Below are positions 1 to 5,654 of a stretch of DNA of 7,398 bases, one piece after another. Source of the DNA: Candidatus Woesearchaeota archaeon (GTDB taxonomy: Archaea > Nanobdellota > Nanobdellia > Woesearchaeales > WALR01). Position 1 is the stretch's first letter, and each line of letters starts with the position of its first letter. The stretch lies in assembly GCA_015522765.1 (NCBI GenBank), contig WALR01000091.1:1-7398 (forward strand), given 5' to 3'. The position numbers and the translations under genes are program-made. Below the pieces are notes generated by a model. The model ran no database searches and was not told the DNA's origin. It was given only the letters and a program-made list of their open reading frames with translations.

Positions 1-12
1 ATATAATATTGC

Positions 13-408
13 CTAAGCCTTCTTTACCTGCTTCATTACCCTCTCGTCAAGTATCTTCCAGTAAAGAACAGTCGACCCTTCCGCAACTTCTGCTTTTAGC
101 TCTTCAGGCACATCGAGGTTGAAGGTTTCATAGCTTTCTGTATCCATCACATTTGCCTTGTCTCCCTGAACAGAGAGAACCTGAGCGTTCCTTTTCTCAA
201 GTATGGGCACCTCAATGTTGTCATGCCCCGGCCTGACTATCTCCCTTTTTTTCCCGTCAATTAATCCTACAGCGACGAGCCTCACTTTCGCATGGCCGTG
301 CTTCCCGGGTCTTGAAACCTGGATATCCGAAACCTTGCATCCTGCCCCGTCAATAATAACATAACTTCCCTTCTGAAGGGAGCCAACGCTTACCAGTTTT
401 GTGGTCAT
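13..408 (-). CDS. eif5a: Archaeal translation initiation/elongation factor 5A (aIF5A)
   Basis: This 131-residue protein has the full length of archaeal IF5A, which helps the ribosome form difficult peptide bonds and acts in the cytoplasm. The hypusination loop SRPGKHGHAK is at residues 32-41, and Lys36 is the expected residue for conversion to deoxyhypusine/hypusine. The N-terminal SH3-like part covers about residues 1-68 and the C-terminal OB-like part about 70-131. The ATG at 408 is preceded on the minus strand by GAGG (415-418) six bases away, which supports this start. The gene is transcribed away from the rest of the window. A TATA box at 501-508 suggests its own promoter and a leader of roughly 70 nt. 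No deoxyhypusine synthase gene is in the window. Identity is secure. Confidence 0.97.
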   Translation of the reverse strand: MTTKLVSVGSLQKGSYVIIDGAGCKVSDIQVSRPGKHGHAKVRLVAVGLIDGKKREIVRPGHDNIEVPILEKRNAQVLSVQGDKANVMDTESYETFNLDVPEELKAEVAEGSTVLYWKILDERVMKQVKKA

Positions 409-443
409 GAATATCCTCGCTCGTGCTTTTAAGCTCTCCTAAC

Positions 444-461
444 ATAATCTTCTCTGATTAT
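444..461. repeat. Perfect inverted repeat in the aIF5A leader
   Basis: ATAATC (444-449) and GATTAT (456-461) are exact reverse complements separated by six bases. The element lies between the proposed aIF5A TATA box (501-508) and the aIF5A start (408), so it would fall in the 5' leader or near the transcription start. It could be an operator or a weak AU-rich hairpin. A 6-bp AT-rich repeat can arise by chance in such sequence, so any function is inference. Confidence 0.35.
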
Positions 462-500
462 CTCATTTAAGAGAGATTTTATAGGTAAGGTTTTAGCTCT

Positions 501-508
501 TATTTAAA
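501..508 (-). promoter_or_regulatory. TATA box, probable aIF5A promoter
   Basis: Read on the minus strand the sequence is TTTAAATA, a consensus-like archaeal TATA box, preceded by an A-rich stretch that could serve as a BRE. Transcription would start about 25 nt downstream, near 478, giving an aIF5A leader of about 70 nt. A weaker TATAAAAT on the minus strand at 476-483 is an alternative that would shorten the leader. The same AT-rich segment supplies a T-run just after the stop of the upstream coiled-coil gene, so it could also help end that transcript. Confidence 0.55.
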
Positions 509-533
509 AATTTTTCTACATGGCGAAGAGGGC

Positions 534-785
534 TTATATTAAAGAGTCGAGATTTGAGTCCTTCTTTTGAGGCTTGTTCTGCCCTTCTTTCTTCTCATTC
601 TCGCCGCTCTTCAATGTTTTTTCTATATCGACCCCCAGCTCTTTGAGCGACTTGAGATGGACGGTTATTAACTGCTCAACTATTGACACCATCTTAAGAA
701 GCTCCTGCCGCTCCTTGGCGAGTGTTGCTATCGCACCCTTATGAAATCCGATTGCCTCCTCCTTGTTAATCTCGTTCTCTCCCAT
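534..785 (-). CDS. Small coiled-coil protein of unknown function
   Basis: This 83-residue protein is one I do not recognise. Residues about 6-60 look like one long or two packed amphipathic helices rich in Leu, Glu and Lys. Residues about 61-83 form a very hydrophilic Lys/Glu/Asn/Gln tail that is probably disordered. It has no Cys, no signal peptide and no membrane segment. The ATG at 785 has a strong minus-strand Shine-Dalgarno site (GAGGGTGAT, within 788-797) and a TATA element at 829-836, which make it a real gene rather than a chance frame. It lies upstream of aIF5A on the same strand with a 125-nt gap that holds a separate TATA box, so the two may or may not share a transcript. A prefoldin-like or helical adaptor role is possible but unsupported. 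Confidence 0.75.
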   Translation of the reverse strand: MGENEINKEEAIGFHKGAIATLAKERQELLKMVSIVEQLITVHLKSLKELGVDIEKTLKSGENEKKEGQNKPQKKDSNLDSLI

Positions 786-828
786 ATTATCACCCTCAAT
801 GTTGTATTTGCATGATTAATGCATAAAG

Positions 829-836
829 TTTATAAA
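829..836. promoter_or_regulatory. Palindromic TATA box shared by divergent genes
   Basis: TTTATAAA reads the same on both strands. On the plus strand it predicts a start near 857, about 30 nt before the isomerase ATG (889) and upstream of its Shine-Dalgarno site. On the minus strand it predicts a start near 807, about 20 nt before the coiled-coil gene ATG (785). A second plus-strand candidate, CATATATAA at 854-862, is too close to the ribosome site to leave a normal leader. Use in both directions is inference from spacing. Confidence 0.55.
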
Positions 837-860
837 TCTTATGAGAGTTAGGGCATATAT

Positions 861-873
861 AACCTTTTAGGTT
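861..873. repeat. Inverted repeat before the isomerase ribosome site
   Basis: AACCT (861-865) and AGGTT (869-873) are exact complements with a 3-nt spacer. They end directly before the AGGAGGGG Shine-Dalgarno site (874-881) of the isomerase gene and lie at or just after the predicted transcription start. The element could be an operator or a small hairpin at the RNA 5' end. The AACC/GGTT core resembles the core of the regulator's upstream repeats (1991-2016), but the spacing differs, so a common binding protein is only a possibility. Confidence 0.3.
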
Positions 874-888
874 AGGAGGGGTGGGATT

Positions 889-1920
889 ATGTCTGTTGAG
901 AATGTTGAGAACGCTCAAAATATGAAAAGCGACGATGAGGATGTTGATAAGGAAAACATGTACCATTTATTAAGAGAACTCTCCAATCAGGCGAGGGATG
1001 CTCTTCTGCTGGGAAACTCCATTACCATTAAGAGGCCTAAGAGGATATTCTTTGCAGGCATGGGCGGCAGCGGCGTGGCCGGAGAGCTGGTAAAGCTCCT
1101 GCTGAATAAATCGCCGATAGAGGTTCATGTTGTCAGGGATTACTTCCTCCCGGGATTTGCCTCTGAGGGGGACCTCCTGTTTGTGATATCCTACTCGGGC
1201 AACACTGAGGAAACCCTCTCCTGCTACAAGAACGGCAGGAAGAGAAATCTCAGCATAATAACCCTGAGTTCAGGGGGTAAGCTTGAAGAGATAAGCAAAA
1301 AGAACAAGACAGAGCATATAAAGGTGAAGAGCGGCATCCCGCCGAGGCTGTCCACTCCCTCCCTCTTCTTCCCCATCCTGAATGTTCTAAGGAGGAACGG
1401 CATAATAAAGATATCCGAGAAGGAGATAGATAATGTCGTCGCGGCTTTGGAGATTGACTACTCTGCAAATGCCAAGGAAATTATGGAAAAGATAAAGGGA
1501 AGAATCCCCCTCATATATGCCTCCCCCAGATTCAGCCTGGCTGCGATGAAATGGAAGACGGACATTAATGAAAATTCGAAGAGCCACGCCTTTTTTAACA
1601 TCTACTCTGAGTGGAACCATAACGAGATTAACGCCTATGATAATCTAAAGGGAAAGTTTTATGTGATTATACTCAGGGATGAGGAGGAATACTCCAGAAT
1701 CAACAAAAGGATAAGGGTGACTAAAAGCATAATTAAGTCAAAGGGAGTCCCTGTAATGGAGATTAACATTAAGGGAGAGAGCTATCTGGTGAAGCTCTTC
1801 AGCATAATCTCTCTTGGTTTGTGGGTGTCCTACTTCCTTGCAATCGAGTACGGAACTGACCCAACTCCTGTCCCAATAATAGAGAAGCTCAAGGGCGACC
1901 TAGGTCCTTTCATTGGGTAG
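889..1920 (+). CDS. Bifunctional phosphoglucose/phosphomannose isomerase
   Basis: This 343-residue SIS-domain enzyme interconverts fructose-6-phosphate with glucose-6-phosphate and mannose-6-phosphate, linking glycolysis/gluconeogenesis to mannose and glycan precursors in the cytoplasm. The first SIS domain shows GMGGSG (57-62) and the sugar-phosphate loop SYSGNTEE (101-108), followed by the PPR motif with Arg153. The NEN motif supplies Glu228, and the NHNEI motif supplies His244 sixteen residues later. This matches the spacing I recall for the catalytic Glu203/His219 pair of the Pyrobaculum enzyme. A Lys near 333-335 at the C terminus fits its catalytic lysine. The length is slightly above the usual 300-330, owing to an acidic N-terminal extension of about 20 residues. 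The start has a strong AGGAGGGG site at 874-881. The gene appears to be monocistronic, from a TATA box at 829-836 to a T-rich tract near 1970. Confidence 0.93.
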   Translation: MSVENVENAQNMKSDDEDVDKENMYHLLRELSNQARDALLLGNSITIKRPKRIFFAGMGGSGVAGELVKLLLNKSPIEVHVVRDYFLPGFASEGDLLFVISYSGNTEETLSCYKNGRKRNLSIITLSSGGKLEEISKKNKTEHIKVKSGIPPRLSTPSLFFPILNVLRRNGIIKISEKEIDNVVAALEIDYSANAKEIMEKIKGRIPLIYASPRFSLAAMKWKTDINENSKSHAFFNIYSEWNHNEINAYDNLKGKFYVIILRDEEEYSRINKRIRVTKSIIKSKGVPVMEINIKGESYLVKLFSIISLGLWVSYFLAIEYGTDPTPVPIIEKLKGDLGPFIG

Positions 1921-1967
1921 GCCGTACATAAATAGACGCGCCTTTTACGAAAGATTTAAGAATGAGT

Positions 1968-1984
1968 TGTTTTTTCTGCTTCTT
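1968..1984 (+). terminator. T-rich tract, possible terminator of the isomerase gene
   Basis: About 50 bases after the isomerase stop there is a run of six T (1970-1975) followed by a pyrimidine-rich CTGCTTCTT. Archaeal RNA polymerase often terminates at such U-tracts without a strong hairpin, and none is obvious here. The position between the isomerase and the next promoter fits, but the call rests on composition alone. Confidence 0.35.
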
Positions 1985-1994
1985 ATAATTATAA
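1983..1994 (+). promoter_or_regulatory. Palindromic TATA region, probable promoter of the HTH regulator
   Basis: TTATAATTATAA is a perfect 12-bp palindrome about 34 bases before the regulator's ATG. A start about 25 nt downstream would fall near 2013, leaving a short leader of about 15 nt with an AGGTGG ribosome site (2018-2023). The right end of the element overlaps the first operator-like repeat (1991-2003), so a protein bound there would compete with TBP. The exact TATA register is uncertain. Confidence 0.5.
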
Positions 1995-2016
1995 CCGGGT
2001 TTTATAACTGGGTTTT
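1991..2016. repeat. Tandem 13-bp operator-like repeat before the regulator
   Basis: ATAACCGGGTTTT (1991-2003) is followed at once by ATAACTGGGTTTT (2004-2016), identical except for one base. A degenerate third core, GGGTTT, occurs at 2022-2027, directly before the ATG. The first copy lies within a 15-bp near-palindrome centred on G1997 (1990-2004, one mismatched pair) with a perfect AACC-G-GGTT core. The second core, AACTGGGTT, is less symmetric. The block spans the TATA edge to the expected transcription start, the usual place for an autoregulatory operator. I did not find the full unit upstream of sufC. Confidence 0.6.
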
Positions 2017-2027
2017 TAGGTGGGTTT

Positions 2028-2372
2028 ATGTACAAAAAAACAAATAAGAAGATTCCGACATTGAAGTTCCCCTGCAGGAAGATGTTTTATACTCTTATCC
2101 CCGCAATAAAGTTTTCGCTGGCACTGGAGCTGTATAACAAGTACAATTTTAGCCAGGAGGACATCGCGAAGATACTTGGGGTGACACAGGCCGCGGTAAG
2201 CAAATACACAAGGGAGAGAGTATCCACTAAAATATCCGCCATTGCATCAAGAAAAAACACAAAGAGGATTGCGGATGAAATGGCTAAGGAGATATTCCAG
2301 GCGGTCAAAAGCAAAAAGAAGAGAGAGTTTTTAATGTGCGAATCGTGCTATAAATATTTTAAGAGTAAATAG
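2028..2372 (+). CDS. Small HTH transcriptional regulator with three Cys (COG2522-like), candidate SUF regulator
   Basis: This 114-residue protein has a clear helix-turn-helix at about residues 42-61: FSQEDIAKILGVTQAAVSKY, with the TQAAVS recognition helix. The preceding part (FPCRK...LIPAIK, 14-28) and the HTH resemble, from memory, the archaeal XRE-like family COG2522, whose members begin with a PCE-like motif and end in a Cys pair. Here the cysteines are Cys16 and the C-x2-C pair Cys104/Cys107. Together they could hold an Fe-S cluster or a metal with one further ligand. The ATG at 2028 follows AGGTGG (2018-2023); the later Met19 would lose the conserved Cys16. The gene lies 61 nt upstream of sufC on the same strand and has tandem operator-like repeats at its own promoter. 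Autoregulation and control of the SUF operon are inferred from this context. The DNA-binding role is fairly sure; the ligand is unknown. Confidence 0.85.
   Translation: MYKKTNKKIPTLKFPCRKMFYTLIPAIKFSLALELYNKYNFSQEDIAKILGVTQAAVSKYTRERVSTKISAIASRKNTKRIADEMAKEIFQAVKSKKKREFLMCESCYKYFKSK
2349..2356 (+). promoter_or_regulatory. TATA box inside the regulator's 3' end, possible sufC promoter
   Basis: TATAAATA lies in the last codons of the regulator gene, 78 bases before the sufC ATG. A start near 2378 would give sufC its own leader of about 55 nt. The box overlaps coding sequence for Tyr/Lys/Tyr/Phe residues, so it may be incidental. If not used, sufC would be co-transcribed with the regulator. Confidence 0.35.
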
Positions 2373-2398
2373 GAAAGCAGAGTGTTAAGCGCCTTCCT
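2371..2398 (+). other. Weak hairpin across the regulator stop / sufC leader
   Basis: AGGAA (2371-2375) pairs with TTCCT (2394-2398). After one mismatch, G2377-C2392 and C2378-G2391 can also pair, closing a loop of about 12 bases. It starts within the regulator stop codon and ends about 24 bases before the sufC ribosome site. It is too weak to call a terminator; a leader structure or processing site is possible, as is chance. Confidence 0.25.
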
Positions 2399-2433
2399 AA
2401 AGAGGGGATATGCATTAAACAGAGGGTAATAAA

Positions 2434-3183
2434 ATGAGTCCACACAGCTTATTGGAAATTAGGGATTTGTATGTGTCTGCAAAGGATAAAGAGATTCTTC
2501 ATGGGGTTAACCTTAATGTCAGACAGGGCGAGATACATTCCATAATGGGGCCAAATGGAAGCGGAAAGTCAACACTTTCAAATGCTATAATCGGCAATCC
2601 TACATACACAACCAAAGGCAGGATACTCTTTAAGGGAAGAAAGATACACTTGATGAACGCAGATAAAAGGGCATCCCTTGGAATATTCTTTGCCTTCCAG
2701 TCGCCTGTGGCAATACCAGGCGTCAGCTTAAGGTCTCTCATACGAACATTCCTAAATGAAAAGAGGGGGAAGCAGTCCTATGAAGAATTTAACAGGGAGC
2801 TTGAAAGCATCACCTCCCTTATTGGGTTCAACCGGGAGCTGCTTAATAAAGAGCTGAATGTGAAGCTCTCAGGGGGGGAGAAGAAGATGTCGGAGATGCT
2901 CCAGCTGTTAATGTTCAGGCCGGAGCTGGCAATAATTGACGAGATAGATTCAGGCCTTGATATAGATGCGCTAAAGAGGGTGAGCAGGGCCATTGAGCTG
3001 CTCTCAAAAAAAAGCGGCGTTATACTCATAACCCACCACACCACCCTGCACAAGTACATCCAGCCCACACAGGTGCATGTGCTAGTTAACGGGGCTTTTG
3101 TAGAAAGCGGCGGCATAGAACTTGCAGATAAAATTGAGAGGGAGGGCTATTCAGCATGGTTAAAGAAGAAAAATTCCGGGTAG
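2434..3183 (+). CDS. sufC: Fe-S cluster assembly ATPase SufC
   Basis: SufC is the ABC-type ATPase that drives conformational change in the SufBCD cluster-building complex in the cytoplasm. The 249-residue length is typical. All ATPase motifs are present: Walker [10 protein letters not shown] (39-47), Q-loop Gln89 in FAFQSP, the signature LSGGE (145-149), Walker B LAIIDE (165-170) with the SufC-type continuation [10 protein letters not shown], and the H-loop His201 in THHT. No transmembrane partner is nearby, consistent with SUF rather than transport. The ATG at 2434 has GAGGG (2422-2426) seven bases upstream. It is the first gene of the suf cluster and its last 28 bases overlap sufB in another frame. 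Identification is secure. Confidence 0.97.
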   Translation: MSPHSLLEIRDLYVSAKDKEILHGVNLNVRQGEIHSIMGPNGSGKSTLSNAIIGNPTYTTKGRILFKGRKIHLMNADKRASLGIFFAFQSPVAIPGVSLRSLIRTFLNEKRGKQSYEEFNRELESITSLIGFNRELLNKELNVKLSGGEKKMSEMLQLLMFRPELAIIDEIDSGLDIDALKRVSRAIELLSKKSGVILITHHTTLHKYIQPTQVHVLVNGAFVESGGIELADKIEREGYSAWLKKKNSG

Positions 3184-4556
3184 ACTACTCCTCATATAAT
3201 TTTCACAATAAAAGGAAGTATGCATTTAAAGAAGCCCCTGGCATAAGCGAAAAGGTAGTCCGAGACATCTCAAAGATAAAGAACGAGCCAGAGTGGATGC
3301 TTGACACCCGGCTGAAAGCCCTCCGTATTTTTCAGAGCATGCCCCTGCCAAAATGGGGCGCCGATATCTCTGCCCTTAATTTCTCAGAGCTCATTTACTA
3401 TGCCAGGCCAACAGAGAAGAAGGTCAACTCATGGGATGAAGTCCCTGATTACATAAAAGAAACATTTGAGAGACTTGGAATTCCAGAGGCAGAGAGAAAG
3501 TTTCTTAGCGGTGTAAGCGCCCAGTACGAAAGCGAAACAGTATACCACAAGGCAAAGGAGGAGCTGGATAAACTCGGCATCATCTTTACAGATATAGACA
3601 GTGCATTAACAGAGTATCCTGAACTGTTTAAGAAATATTTTGGGAGGGCTATCCCTATGACAGACAACAAGTTCTCCGCCCTTAACACAGCATTCTGGAG
3701 CGGCGGAAGCTTCATTTATGTCCCAAAAGGGGTTAATGTTCCATTCCCCCTCCAGGCGTATTTCAGACTTAACATTGCAAGGATAGGCCAATTTGAAAGA
3801 ACAATAATCATAGCTGATAAGGGAAGCTCCCTCCATTACATAGAGGGCTGCAGTGCGCCAATCTATAACAGGGCATCCCTCCACTCAGGCGTCGTCGAGG
3901 TCTTCGTGCTTGATGACGCAAAAGTGCGCTACACGACGATTCAGAACTGGTCTAAGAATGTGTATAACCTCGTAACCCAGAGGGCGATTGTCCATAAAAA
4001 TGCAAGGATGGAGTGGGTTGACGGGAATATAGGGAGTAAAACAACAATGAAATACCCTTCAATTGTTCTTTTGGGGGAGGGCGCGAGCGGAGAGGTCCTC
4101 TCAATCTCGCTTGCAGGCAGGGGGCAATGCCAGGACGCCGGGGCAAAGGCGATTCATCTGGCGCCCAACACCTCCTCGAGAATAATAAGCAAGTCTGTGA
4201 GCCTTGACGGCGGGAGAAGCACATACAGGGGCCTTGTCAGGGTTTCTGAAAGGGCAAGGAATGCTGTGAGCGCTGCTAACTGCGACGCCCTTATACTCGA
4301 TGAGGACTCCTCATCCGACACCATCCCCTATATTGAATCGCAGAGAGAAGACTCCCTTGTCTCCCATGAGGCAAGCGTGGGAAAGATAAGTGATGAACAG
4401 TTATTTTACCTTAAGTCGAGGGGCTTGAGCGAGGAGAAAGCAACAGACATTATAGTTTCGGGATTCCTCAGCCCCTTCACAAAGGAGCTTCCCCTGGAGT
4501 ACGCGATTGAACTGAACAGGCTCATACGACTCGAGATGAAGGGAGCGGTTGGCTAG
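3156..4556 (+). CDS. sufB: Fe-S cluster scaffold protein SufB
   Basis: SufB forms the SufBCD scaffold with SufD and SufC, where Fe-S clusters are assembled. The 466-residue protein shows the family's N-terminal EPEWML (44-49) and [22 protein letters not shown] region (167-184), the beta-helix core with YIEGCSAP (228-235), QNW (263-265), and the C-terminal HEASVGKI (404-411) and [13 protein letters not shown] (415-427). Cys232 corresponds to the persulfide-accepting Cys254 I recall for E. coli SufB, and Glu405 to E. coli Glu434. The residue aligned by eye with E. coli Cys405 is a Ser in [11 protein letters not shown]. The ATG at 3156 lies inside sufC, with GGGAGGG about ten bases upstream. No ATG, GTG or TTG occurs in frame between it and the conserved part, so the 28-nt overlap looks genuine. 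sufD follows with no gap. Confidence 0.97.
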   Translation: MVKEEKFRVDYSSYNFHNKRKYAFKEAPGISEKVVRDISKIKNEPEWMLDTRLKALRIFQSMPLPKWGADISALNFSELIYYARPTEKKVNSWDEVPDYIKETFERLGIPEAERKFLSGVSAQYESETVYHKAKEELDKLGIIFTDIDSALTEYPELFKKYFGRAIPMTDNKFSALNTAFWSGGSFIYVPKGVNVPFPLQAYFRLNIARIGQFERTIIIADKGSSLHYIEGCSAPIYNRASLHSGVVEVFVLDDAKVRYTTIQNWSKNVYNLVTQRAIVHKNARMEWVDGNIGSKTTMKYPSIVLLGEGASGEVLSISLAGRGQCQDAGAKAIHLAPNTSSRIISKSVSLDGGRSTYRGLVRVSERARNAVSAANCDALILDEDSSSDTIPYIESQREDSLVSHEASVGKISDEQLFYLKSRGLSEEKATDIIVSGFLSPFTKELPLEYAIELNRLIRLEMKGAVG

Positions 4557-4565
4557 GTGGATTTT

Positions 4566-5654
4566 ATGAACGACCTTAAAGAGATTAAGAATATCATTGA
4601 GAATGCCCGCAGGAGCTATAATTCTCTTCCACTTCCAAAAGAGAAAGAGGAGGAGTGGAGGTACACCCCCCTCCAAAAGGAAGTCATGCATGCACTGTTC
4701 CCAGGAGAGATAAAGAAGGCAGACGATTTTAAACTCGATGCCCCTGTTAGGACTATCGGATTAATAAAGAACACGATTGCAGAGATAACAAGGAAAGAGG
4801 GGAACAATAAGAGCGTCATGATGATGCTAGCTCTTCTTTCATACGCAAACATTTTCTCTGTGCATGATGGAACTTTAAGGAGGATTAAGACAGCTCCTCC
4901 TCGCCCTGAAAAAGGGAAAACAGAGATTAGAATCTCCCTGCTTCTAATAGAATCGGGCAGGGTTAACATCACCATTAAGAACGACAGGGTTATGCTCAAT
5001 GATAAAACATTATTAAAGAATGATAATTCAGGGGCAAATTTTATTGTTGTAGTTGCGGACAGCTCAACCCTGAAGATGGATATCCTCGAGGATGAAAGCA
5101 AAGGCACGTTTTCCCTTTTTTATATCTGCGCCTTCAACAAGTCAAATGTCAGGACAGACATGGTGCGCCACCCAAAATACCTCAGGACAGACATCAGGCT
5201 GATTGCTTCAGGTGAAAGCAGGATTGAGGTACACACATCATCATTAATTGTAAAAGGCCCCTCAGACATCCAGCTCTCATCAGAGCAGGAGGGGAGCTCA
5301 AATGTAAGGGCAGAGGTAAGAAATGTCATAAGCTCCTACTCAGTTGTGAGGGGGAGGCTCCATATTGCAAACGAGGCTGTTAACAGCACGGCATCATTTA
5401 ACAACCCCAACCTTTTAATATCTGACAATGGAAAAGCATTCACCATTCCCTCTTTGTTCATAGATAATAACAGGCTCAGCGCAGGCCACTCAGCATCCAT
5501 CTCAAGGATAGATGAGGGTGAGCTCTTTTATCTGATGACGAGGGGGCTTAGCAAGAAGAGGGCAGCAGCTGTTATAAGCGAGGGTTTTCTCAAGAAGGGA
5601 ATTAAAAGCGAATGGTTAAGGAAGAGCATAGAGAAGTTTTTGAGGGGGATGTAA
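4566..5654 (+). CDS. sufD: Fe-S cluster assembly protein SufD
   Basis: SufD is the SufB paralogue in the SufBCD complex, where the SufB-SufD interface is thought to hold the nascent cluster. It shows the SufD N-terminal motif EEWRYTPL (residues 29-36 from this start) and the C-terminal SufB/D fold with AGHSASISRIDEGELFYL and TRGLSKKRA. The conserved His is residue 308 (E. coli His360 equivalent by eye). The Cys found two residues before it in E. coli is Ala here. I place the start at ATG 4566 because AGGTGG (4555-4560) lies five bases upstream. A GTG at 4557, directly after the sufB stop, would add three residues but has a poorer ribosome site. At 362 residues it is shorter than the roughly 420-residue bacterial SufD, as in many archaea. 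Its TAA stop abuts the sufS reading frame. Confidence 0.94.
   Translation: MNDLKEIKNIIENARRSYNSLPLPKEKEEEWRYTPLQKEVMHALFPGEIKKADDFKLDAPVRTIGLIKNTIAEITRKEGNNKSVMMMLALLSYANIFSVHDGTLRRIKTAPPRPEKGKTEIRISLLLIESGRVNITIKNDRVMLNDKTLLKNDNSGANFIVVVADSSTLKMDILEDESKGTFSLFYICAFNKSNVRTDMVRHPKYLRTDIRLIASGESRIEVHTSSLIVKGPSDIQLSSEQEGSSNVRAEVRNVISSYSVVRGRLHIANEAVNSTASFNNPNLLISDNGKAFTIPSLFIDNNRLSAGHSASISRIDEGELFYLMTRGLSKKRAAAVISEGFLKKGIKSEWLRKSIEKFLRGM
5642..5648 (+). promoter_or_regulatory. Shine-Dalgarno site pointing to an ACG start for sufS
   Basis: GAGGGGG lies in the last codons of sufD. The next six bases are the final ATG and TAA of sufD, and then comes ACG at 5655 in the sufS frame. Six bases is ideal spacing for initiation at that ACG. 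No standard start codon is available in frame, so this site is the best evidence for where sufS translation begins. Confidence 0.55.

Noticed and set aside
534..785. Prefoldin subunit call for the small coiled-coil protein
   Set aside because: Helices and size alone do not support it. I see no beta-hairpin segment between two helices as prefoldin requires, so it is left unnamed.
4557..4565. GTG at 4557 as the sufD start
   Set aside because: The ATG at 4566 has AGGTGG five bases upstream, while the GTG has only a more distant GGGAG. The difference is three residues, so it remains a minor alternative.
4616..5107. A 163-codon open frame on the minus strand inside sufD
   Set aside because: It is antisense to a well-supported SufD, its translation is Ser/Leu-rich with no motif, and it has no promoter or ribosome site of note. 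It is a shadow frame.
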